Below the pieces are notes generated by a model that saw only the letters and a program-made list of their open reading frames with translations, did no database searches and was not told the origin of the DNA. Positions 8,175-12,504 of a stretch of DNA of 12,504 bases are shown in pieces. Location of the stretch: contig JAKJEK010000013.1 of assembly GCA_022705465.1 (NCBI GenBank), forward strand, positions 1-12,504. Reading direction: 5' to 3'. This DNA is from Patescibacteria group bacterium (lineage in GTDB: Bacteria; Patescibacteriota; UBA1384; XYA2-FULL-43-10; 1-14-0-10-43-13). Both the position numbers and the translations under genes were made by a program. Positions within the stretch are counted from its first letter, which is position 1, and each line of letters opens with the position of its first letter.

Positions 8175-8366
8175 TCATTCATAGTATTCATCCACCGGCA
8201 CGAACTCTGCCTTTACCACTCCGCAAATCGGGCATCTCCAGTTTTCCGGTATGTCAGCAAACGGCGTTCCTGGTACTATACCCCCATCTGGATCCCCTTT
8301 AGCCGGATCGTAAGTAAAACCGCATGGTGGACAAATATACTGCTGCATCTCTTTGTTTTTAATCAT
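8175..8366 (-). CDS. Rubredoxin
   Basis: A 63-aa one-iron electron carrier. Two knuckles hold the Fe(Cys)4 site: Cys12-Pro-Pro-Cys15-Gly and Cys45-Pro-Ile-Cys48-Gly. Between them is the standard rubredoxin core YDPAKGDPDGG, PGTPF and IPENWRCP. I start at ATG 8366 because GGGAG lies 6 bases upstream; TTG 8372 and ATG 8348 are also in frame, the last giving a more typical 57-residue length but with a poor ribosome site. The stop is TGA. It is first in the run rubredoxin-peroxiredoxin-SOD and follows perR by 82 bases. In anaerobes rubredoxin feeds electrons to superoxide reductase or rubrerythrin, neither of which is seen here. Confidence 0.95.
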   Translation of the reverse strand: MIKNKEMQQYICPPCGFTYDPAKGDPDGGIVPGTPFADIPENWRCPICGVVKAEFVPVDEYYE

Positions 8367-8397
8367 CTCCAACTCCCGTTAAGACTTAAAGCCAACC

Positions 8398-8406
8398 ATC
8401 ATACCA
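8398..8406 (-). promoter_or_regulatory. Candidate extended -10 promoter for rubredoxin-prx-sod
   Basis: TGG-TATGAT on the minus strand resembles an extended -10 element about 32 bases before the rubredoxin start. There is no good -35 box. Two TATTGA half-sites, matching the arms of the perR operators, lie upstream at 8433-8439 and 8412-8418. Confidence 0.35.
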
Positions 8407-8448
8407 GATATGTCAATAGAGATGATAGATTAATCAATAATGTTAATT

Positions 8449-8883
8449 CTATCGCCTGTCTGAACCAATTTTTTCAGCATTTCGACCCAAACACTCTCGG
8501 CAAACCCCGTAAGCATTACATTCTATTTGTTCAATCTGCCCGAATGGTTGAAGTTTTTTTGCTATGGACTGACCAACCTGCCAAATATCAAATACCCTGA
8601 CACACTCCCGACAGATAAAGTGAAGATGATAACGATTATTCCCATCGTAATGACTTTTACCGTCATTAGTATTAATCTGGATAATAAATCCATTCTCCAC
8701 CAAATACTTCAGATTTCGGTACACTGTCGCCAAACTGATGTTGGCGATTTGCTTCTTAACTTCATTGTGAATCTGCTCAGCTGTCGGATGGCAAGTTACC
8801 CCGCGTAAATACTCTAGAATCACCAGCCGCTGACGCGTTAACCTGTCCCCTTGTTTATTGATCTCTTCTCTTATGTTTTCCAT
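8449..8883 (-). CDS. perR: PerR-type peroxide-sensing Fur family repressor
   Basis: 144 aa. N-terminal winged helix: LTRQRLVILEYL, HPTAEQIH and the recognition helix ISLATVYRNLKYLVENG. C-terminal dimer and metal domain. Compared with B. subtilis PerR, all five regulatory ligands are kept: His32, Asp80, His86, His88 and Asp99 (equivalent to 37, 85, 91, 93 and 104). Asp rather than Glu at the last position is the mark of peroxide-sensing PerR over Fur. The structural zinc site is Cys91/Cys94 (CREC) and Cys128/Cys131 (CREC). It represses peroxide-defence genes until Fe-catalysed His oxidation releases it. It heads the rubredoxin-prx-sod cluster and has two operator-like repeats in its own promoter. 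No clear ribosome site precedes ATG 8883. Confidence 0.93.
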   Translation of the reverse strand: MENIREEINKQGDRLTRQRLVILEYLRGVTCHPTAEQIHNEVKKQIANISLATVYRNLKYLVENGFIIQINTNDGKSHYDGNNRYHLHFICRECVRVFDIWQVGQSIAKKLQPFGQIEQIECNAYGVCRECLGRNAEKIGSDRR

Positions 8884-8886
8884 AGC

Positions 8887-8909
8887 TTATTGATAATTAA
8901 TGCTAATAA
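8887..8909. promoter_or_regulatory. Candidate PerR operator 1, proximal to the perR start
   Basis: A 23-bp element: arm TTATTGA, nine-base centre TAATTAATG, arm CTAATAA. It agrees with operator 2 at 20 of 23 positions, the first 13 bases being identical. It lies 3 bases before the perR ATG, so a bound repressor would also block early transcription and the ribosome site. Confidence 0.6.
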
Positions 8910-8910
8910 T

Positions 8911-8939
8911 ATATTATTCTTATTGATAATTACTGTCAA
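8911..8939 (-). promoter_or_regulatory. perR promoter
   Basis: On the minus strand a perfect TTGACA (8934-8939) is followed after exactly 17 bases by TAATAT (8911-8916). Start of transcription near 8904, leader about 20 bases. Operator 2 covers the -35 box and much of the spacer. Confidence 0.7.
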
Positions 8940-8942
8940 TAA
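8920..8942. promoter_or_regulatory. Candidate PerR operator 2, over the perR -35 box
   Basis: A 23-bp element with perfect 7-bp inverted arms TTATTGA (8920-8926) and TCAATAA (8936-8942) around TAATTACTG. Its centre is 33 bp from that of operator 1, about three helical turns, so two dimers would lie on the same face. AT-rich dyads of this kind suit Fur/PerR proteins, though it does not match the B. subtilis PerR box letter for letter. Confidence 0.65.
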
Positions 8943-9024
8943 CATTACCATATCTATCCTTGACGCTAACCAGAATTTAGTTGCGCCATTCTACAAATAC
9001 CTGCTTTATCTCCTTTAATAGTTC

Positions 9025-9044
9025 TTAATTAAACATTTAATTAA
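9025..9044. repeat. 20-bp AT-rich inverted repeat
   Basis: TTAATTAAA and TTTAATTAA, perfect 9-bp arms around a 2-base centre. There is no U-run context, and it is too AT-rich for a stable hairpin, so a protein-binding site is more likely than an RNA stem. It lies about 90 bp upstream of the perR -35 box. Confidence 0.7.
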
Positions 9045-9052
9045 CTATACAG

Positions 9053-9083
9053 AAAAAGCTATTGGTCATAAAGACCGATAGCT
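9053..9083 (-). terminator. Terminator-like hairpin, second in tandem
   Basis: On the minus strand arms AGCTATCGGTC and GACCAATAGCT pair over 11 positions (one C-A mismatch) around a 5-base loop, followed by TTTTT. It lies about 70 bases beyond the first terminator of the upstream gene and would insulate perR from read-through. On the plus strand the mismatch becomes a U-G wobble, but no U-run follows. Confidence 0.6.
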
Positions 9084-9085
9084 GC

Positions 9086-9098
9086 TGCGTAATACGCA
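9086..9098. repeat. 13-bp perfect palindrome
   Basis: TGCGTA-A-TACGCA, 6-bp arms around one base. It lies 2 bp from the hairpin at 9053-9083. It may be a regulator site; no function can be assigned. Confidence 0.6.
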
Positions 9099-9153
9099 TA
9101 TTTAGTCACACCATTCACAACTTAGTGTCACCCTGATCCCGGTGTATTTGGAC

Positions 9154-9184
9154 AAAAAAAGGCGGCAAGATATCTCTTGTCGCC
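9154..9184 (-). terminator. Intrinsic terminator of the 227-aa gene
   Basis: On the minus strand GGCG-A-CAAGA pairs with TCTTG-C-CGCC around loop GATA, followed by seven T. It begins 26 bases after the stop at 9210. Confidence 0.85.
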
Positions 9185-9209
9185 CGGTGTTGTCTAAAAC
9201 ATACGCTGG

Positions 9210-9893
9210 CTAAGCCGGAACCTGAACCCACTGCGATGCAAGTGCCTGGCGCAGTTCGCCATAGGTCTTAACCTCCCGGGGGAACAGCACCCGCAGGTAG
9301 CACCCGCGGCACACAATCGCATCGTGAGTCTCGGTTGCCCGCCTACGATCCATCCAGCTGCTGCAGAACTCGTGCACTCCAACGCACGTATCGAGATTGT
9401 TCTCGTCCCGAGTGTGCCTGACGAAGTATTCGAGACCAAACCCGAGCGTACTTGGTGGATACTCCCGCAAGAGGTCGCCCTCGGGAGTAAGTCGAACCGG
9501 CTCAAGCGGAACGCTCCGCTCGATCTCCTCGTTCATCACTTCGATAAGCTTCTTGGGCGACTCGTGTTGCCGCACCATACCGTAGTACACACGCCGAAGC
9601 GCGCAGTCGAGCCAACCAGTCGCGAAGTAGTGATCGCTATCCTTGCCAACCACCTTGTATGGACAGAGGCTGTTGATTGGGTAAGTTCTACCCGTGCTGC
9701 TCCCATCCTGATCGCGATAGTGGCCAACGAGCACACCTGGCACGACCCTCGTTGGATTGAAACCAGCAGCGGCAACAACGTCGAACAGGATCCTTACCTC
9801 ATCTTCCGGAAGTGTCCCGACTTTATCCCACAGCTTGTGCCTGAGGACAAGATCGACAAACATCGTCGCAACGTCATGCGCTTTACTTGGCAT
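9210..9893 (-). CDS. Unrecognised 227-aa protein with C-terminal Cys pairs
   Basis: I do not recognise this protein. Its start at ATG 9893 is chosen because AGAGGAAG sits 6 bases upstream; the frame stays open to 9941. It has no signal peptide or membrane segment. It is rich in charged residues, with a helical N-terminus (MPSKAHDVATMFVDLVLR) and a DGSSTGRTYPIN loop. The C-terminal part has a DTCVGVHEFC pair, then RRRATETHDA and a VCRGCYLRV knuckle, which together could bind one zinc, followed by FPREVKTYGELRQAL. It is a stand-alone gene: it has its own promoter (9940-9968) and terminator (9154-9184). Base use differs from its neighbours (hand count 34/60 G+C for 9541-9600, against 26/60 for 10861-10920), resembling pyrB. 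Reality is supported by promoter, ribosome site and terminator in the right places. Confidence 0.75.
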   Translation of the reverse strand: MPSKAHDVATMFVDLVLRHKLWDKVGTLPEDEVRILFDVVAAAGFNPTRVVPGVLVGHYRDQDGSSTGRTYPINSLCPYKVVGKDSDHYFATGWLDCALRRVYYGMVRQHESPKKLIEVMNEEIERSVPLEPVRLTPEGDLLREYPPSTLGFGLEYFVRHTRDENNLDTCVGVHEFCSSWMDRRRATETHDAIVCRGCYLRVLFPREVKTYGELRQALASQWVQVPA

Positions 9894-9939
9894 CTCTGCT
9901 TCCTCTCTCTGGGTTTGGGAATGTGCTACTTGGTAGGCC

Positions 9940-9968
9940 ACTATACATCATTTTGGTCTATGCGTCAA
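9940..9968 (-). promoter_or_regulatory. Promoter of the 227-aa gene, nested in the tRNA terminator tail
   Basis: On the minus strand TTGACG (9963-9968) and TATAGT (9940-9945) are separated by exactly 17 bases. The start would fall near 9933, about 40 bases before the ATG. The -35 box begins right after the U-run of the tRNA terminator. Confidence 0.75.
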
Positions 9969-9970
9969 AC

Positions 9971-9992
9971 AAAAAACTGGCACGAGTACCAG
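9971..9992 (-). terminator. Intrinsic terminator of the tRNA-Ser transcript
   Basis: On the minus strand CTGGTA-CTCG-TGCCAG (six pairs, one a wobble, tetraloop) is followed by TTTTTT. It lies 8 bases after the encoded CCA. Confidence 0.85.
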
Positions 9993-10000
9993 CTTTCTTT

Positions 10001-10090
10001 TGGCGGAGAGGGTGGGATTCGAACCCACGAGAGCCTTGCAGCCCTGGCGGTTTTCAAGACCGCTGCACTAGACCACTATGCGACCTCTCC
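10001..10090 (-). tRNA. tRNA-Ser(UGA) with encoded CCA
   Basis: A class II cloverleaf of 90 bases. Acceptor stem GGAGAGG/CCTCTCC, 3-bp D stem GCA/TGC, anticodon stem GCGGT/ACCGC with loop CTTGAAA (anticodon TGA), a variable arm of about 18 bases as expected for tRNA-Ser, T stem GTGGG/CCCAC with loop TTCGAAT, discriminator G, and a genomic CCA end. It has its own promoter 10 bases upstream and its own terminator, so it is an independent unit within the minus-strand block. Confidence 0.97.
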
Positions 10091-10100
10091 ACGTTGGTAT

Positions 10101-10129
10101 ATTCTACTACGTTTGCCAGCTTTTTTCAA
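10101..10129 (-). promoter_or_regulatory. tRNA-Ser promoter
   Basis: On the minus strand TTGAAA (10124-10129) and TAGAAT (10101-10106) are separated by exactly 17 bases. Transcription would begin within a few bases of the mature tRNA 5' end. Confidence 0.75.
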
Positions 10130-10150
10130 TAATCAACTAAAGCCCGCTGG

Positions 10151-11554
10151 TTACTTGCGCAACTCGCCCAAAGCTGGACAGTTATCTATCGCGTACACCT
10201 GTAAATTCCGAATTACCTCTCCGCATACCTTGTAGTGTTTCCGCACATACTCTCCAACTGGATTATCTTCTAAATAACCATACTTGGCCACCATACCGTA
10301 ATCCATAAATACCAATTCAGGCCGCTCTTTTTCAAACACCGACAAGGTCGCATTTAGACACTCGGCGTCGCATACTAATTGATTGGAATATGGAAAAGGA
10401 TTTGGCTTCCTTAGCTCATAAGCAACTCCTGGCAAAAACGGTCCGCTGTAAATATTACGCACACCAAGCGTAGACACTCCTAATATCTCAGTGGCATCAG
10501 CGCCAGCTAAATCCTTGTTAAATACATTGTTGGATGCTAGATTACTCAATACCACAAAACTAAGTTGCATCGCGACAACAACGCCAACCGCAACGGCAAA
10601 CCGCAACAAGGTTTGGGAATTGTTCCTGGATACCTCAACAACACGGGCGCACAACACCGCAACCACCACGATAAACGGAAAAGAGTTAATGGCTAAATGA
10701 TTCACATCAACATTATTACCGCTACTCAAAAACAAACCAGCCTGCAACACAGCCAAATACATCAACTCCCTCCGCTTTGCAAAATACGCAAGTCCGATCA
10801 TCGCGACCACGATCAAACACTCCAGTATAATCCAATGAATCTGCATTGATGTGAACGACATGTATCCACCACGCATCAAATATATAAATAGGTATTCCCA
10901 CAACACCCTCCATGGCCAAGGGTGGAACAATACCACCATTGTCGCCATACTGCCGACAACCATCGCCAACAAATCCAGTAATCTGCGATTCCGTTGCAAC
11001 ACGAATATTCCCACGCTTGAAACCACCAACAGTAATCCTTTCGTCTGCAAAAACCAAAAAACTACCACTGACAACACCCCGCAAACCAACCAGTAACTTG
11101 TCTTCTGTGTCTTTGTCGCTCGAATTAACGCGTACATCAACCACACTGCCGCAAAACTGCTATAGGTGTTGTGATTAATGATGGGGTATAGATAACTTGC
11201 CAAAAGCCACAAAACCACCGCAACGCTTATCGCCAATAAACTTTTCGTAAACTGCCGAATAACCGCAATCAAGCCAGCCAGCGAAAACAACCAGAACATA
11301 TATGAGAACAACTTAGCAACCAGGTAACTCGGATCTCCAAACAGTTTCCACGAACCGAGAATCAGATAACTAGCCCCTGGCGATACATATTCGAAATAAT
11401 CGATATATAACTTTTTCCCATGCCATAACTGCCATGCCGAATTCAATACTAGTCCTTCATCGGAATTCAAACCGTGACCACTAAAATATAGTGCGGATAA
11501 CGCTACAAACACGACTCCCCCAATTGCCGACCACAATTTCGAGTAATTCTTCAT
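10151..11554 (-). CDS. GT-C-like polytopic membrane protein, probable lipid-linked-sugar glycosyltransferase
   Basis: 467 aa. An N-terminal hydrophobic helix (about 9-25) is followed by an outside loop with the acidic pair Asp32-Glu33 (NSDEG), then a HGKKLYIDYFEYVSPGASYL segment. This layout, an acidic loop after helix 1 and a G..Y.D.FE..PG..Y motif, is that of GT-C enzymes related to ArnT and PMT, which move sugars from polyprenyl phosphate on the outer face. About ten further hydrophobic segments run to residue 340, including one with NVDVNHLAINSFPF near 281-294. The C-terminal domain (about 345-467) is soluble and has four Cys (395, 399, 444, 459), possibly disulfide-paired outside the cell. 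Start ATG 11554 has only a weak ribosome site. It follows comF by 33 bases. Exact substrate unknown. Confidence 0.7.
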   Translation of the reverse strand: MKNYSKLWSAIGGVVFVALSALYFSGHGLNSDEGLVLNSAWQLWHGKKLYIDYFEYVSPGASYLILGSWKLFGDPSYLVAKLFSYMFWLFSLAGLIAVIRQFTKSLLAISVAVVLWLLASYLYPIINHNTYSSFAAVWLMYALIRATKTQKTSYWLVCGVLSVVVFWFLQTKGLLLVVSSVGIFVLQRNRRLLDLLAMVVGSMATMVVLFHPWPWRVLWEYLFIYLMRGGYMSFTSMQIHWIILECLIVVAMIGLAYFAKRRELMYLAVLQAGLFLSSGNNVDVNHLAINSFPFIVVVAVLCARVVEVSRNNSQTLLRFAVAVGVVVAMQLSFVVLSNLASNNVFNKDLAGADATEILGVSTLGVRNIYSGPFLPGVAYELRKPNPFPYSNQLVCDAECLNATLSVFEKERPELVFMDYGMVAKYGYLEDNPVGEYVRKHYKVCGEVIRNLQVYAIDNCPALGELRK

Positions 11555-11587
11555 TAGTACAACTTTACTATTTTCCCATGATCTAGG

Positions 11588-12328
11588 CTAGCCTCGTGCC
11601 GCCACCACACCCCACACTTGTCGAGCCCCGGCCTGACGCAGTACTCTAGCACATTCGTTTAGTGTCGCTGCAGTCGTTGCCACGTCATCCACCAGTAAAA
11701 CTACCCTGTTTCGCACCAATTCTCCGTCTGCCACCATAAAAGCACCAGTAATATTTTGCAGCCTCATCTCCCGCGACAGTACGACCTGCGGCTGAGTATA
11801 CCTTTTTCGCACTAACGCCAATCCGCCAGGCAACCCCAATCGTTCCGATATATACCTGGCAATTAATTCTGATTGATTGAATCCTCGCTCTTTTTCTCTA
11901 ATCGAATGCAGTGGTACCGGCACAACGACCAATTTACCTGACGGTAAATTTCCACCCAAACACAAACATATCAACTCACCCAGTACGGAAGCCAACTCTA
12001 CCATGCCAGTATATTTAAGATGGTGAATAACCTCCTTAATCGGACCAGACTCGTATGAAGTAGCCACAATCAGACCTGTCAATGCTGTTTTTGTCCGCCG
12101 CCTGCAACTCACACAAAACTTCCCCATTGCGCTGATTCTACCGCATTCCGGGCACAAAGGCGTTTTTATGTGGGCAATTTTACTGGCACAATCCAAGCAC
12201 AACGTTTTGCCGTAAGTACCACACCCCACGCAGTATCGCGGGAAAAATATATCCAATACCCAATCGACACATGATCCGCCCATTCCGGTTACAGCTTTTT
12301 GCAATTTTCTAACAATATCTAACAACAT
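11588..12328 (-). CDS. comF: ComF-family phosphoribosyltransferase-like protein
   Basis: 246 aa. The N-terminal part has two CxxC pairs forming zinc ribbons (Cys33/36 with 44/47, and Cys59/62 with 72/75). The C-terminal part is a type I phosphoribosyltransferase fold: VVPVPLHSIREKERGFNQSELIA (about 135-157) and the PRPP-binding loop VVLLVDDVATTAAT (209-222), where the family usually has TTGxT and this protein has TTAAT. ComF (GntX/ComFC) proteins are needed for DNA uptake in competent bacteria, probably acting at the inner face of the membrane. No comFA or other competence gene is visible here. GTG 12340 is in frame, but GAGG 6 bases before ATG 12328 favours the latter. It is probably co-transcribed with the membrane protein gene that follows. 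Confidence 0.9.
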   Translation of the reverse strand: MLLDIVRKLQKAVTGMGGSCVDWVLDIFFPRYCVGCGTYGKTLCLDCASKIAHIKTPLCPECGRISAMGKFCVSCRRRTKTALTGLIVATSYESGPIKEVIHHLKYTGMVELASVLGELICLCLGGNLPSGKLVVVPVPLHSIREKERGFNQSELIARYISERLGLPGGLALVRKRYTQPQVVLSREMRLQNITGAFMVADGELVRNRVVLLVDDVATTAATLNECARVLRQAGARQVWGVVAARG

Positions 12329-12383
12329 CGCATGCCTCACTCTAAAGCGACCGCCGCCACATCAAATAATAAGGCAAAGATTA

Positions 12384-12413
12384 TTGACGGTTATCAAGCA
12401 CTTGAACTATAAT
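12384..12413 (+). promoter_or_regulatory. Strong outward sigma70-like promoter
   Basis: TTGACG (12384-12389) and a perfect TATAAT (12408-12413) are separated by 18 bases. It points out of the right edge, divergent from comF. Transcription would start near 12420. The gene it serves is outside the window. Confidence 0.7.
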
Positions 12414-12419
12414 CAGAAT

Positions 12420-12481
12420 AGCCGATAATGTATCTTTTGATTGTAGAATACTCCGGATTTCTATCGATTTAAATATCGGCT
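12420..12481 (+). repeat. 8-bp inverted repeat bounding the outward leader
   Basis: AGCCGATA (12420-12427) and TATCGGCT (12474-12481) are perfect complements 46 bases apart. The left arm coincides with the predicted transcription start, so the arms could close a 62-base structured leader. No U-run follows. Confidence 0.5.
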
Positions 12482-12504
12482 CTTAAAACAAACATTTTCA
12501 AGCA

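Larger units (their letters stand above)
8943..9153. other. Non-coding stretch upstream of perR, rich in dyad symmetry
   Basis: No ORF with coding character is visible on either strand. It holds a 20-bp AT palindrome, a 13-bp perfect palindrome and a terminator-like hairpin, listed separately. Together with the operators (8887-8942) and the terminator at 9154-9184 it fills the 8884-9209 gap. No good promoter was found for a small RNA inside it. Confidence 0.6.

Noticed and set aside
8070..8600. 176-codon plus-strand open frame
   Set aside because: It is antisense to peroxiredoxin, rubredoxin and perR, all firmly identified on the minus strand.
9324..10235. 303-codon plus-strand open frame
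   Set aside because: It runs antisense through the 227-aa gene, its promoter, a terminator, the whole tRNA-Ser and the end of the membrane gene, and its product has no family features.
12381..12397. PerR-like operator over the outward promoter
   Set aside because: TTATTGA is present but the second arm is 6 rather than 9 bases away and mismatched; resemblance is probably AT-rich chance.

Overview
Bacterial chromosomal DNA using the standard code: TAA, TAG and TGA all end genes, and TGA ends the rubredoxin gene, which argues against lineages that read TGA as Gly or Trp. Gene density is high, spacers are short, and promoters are sigma70-like, often with a TTGACG -35 box. The sequence alone does not fix the lineage. 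The mix of small stand-alone genes (GtrA-like, a Phd-like protein with a long disordered tail, ferredoxin, DUF59) would fit an uncultured, possibly Patescibacteria/CPR-type bacterium, but this is a weak inference. No mobile element, CRISPR array, rRNA or phage gene was seen.

Layout, left to right. (1) A partial GtrA-like membrane protein on the minus strand runs off the left edge. (2) Divergent from it is a plus-strand operon with its own promoter (465-493): a Phd/YefM-like protein with a 145-residue tail lacking Lys and Arg, a single-cluster ferredoxin, and a MIP18/PaaD-type (DUF59) Fe-S assembly protein. (3) pyrB (aspartate carbamoyltransferase), plus strand, ends in an intrinsic terminator at 2848-2887 and is convergent with the next block. 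(4) A long minus-strand block, in transcription order perR, rubredoxin, 2-Cys peroxiredoxin, superoxide dismutase, nrdA, nrdB. (5) A 325-base gap (8884-9209) holds two near-identical candidate PerR operators, the perR promoter, two AT-rich or GC-mixed palindromes and two terminators. (6) An unrecognised Cys-containing 227-aa gene, then an independently transcribed tRNA-Ser(UGA). (7) A GT-C-like membrane protein and a ComF-family phosphoribosyltransferase, both minus strand. (8) The right end carries a strong promoter pointing out of the window, followed by a leader bounded by an 8-bp inverted repeat.

How the genes work together: block 4 reads as an oxygen-tolerance and aerobic growth unit. 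PerR, with all five PerR-type metal ligands and the diagnostic Asp, sits at the head. Rubredoxin, peroxiredoxin and SOD remove reactive oxygen. The oxygen-dependent class Ia ribonucleotide reductase (tyrosyl radical Tyr present) supplies dNTPs. Close spacing (76, 53, 46, 82 and 23 bases) suggests full or partial co-transcription. The duplicated operator at perR suggests autoregulation.
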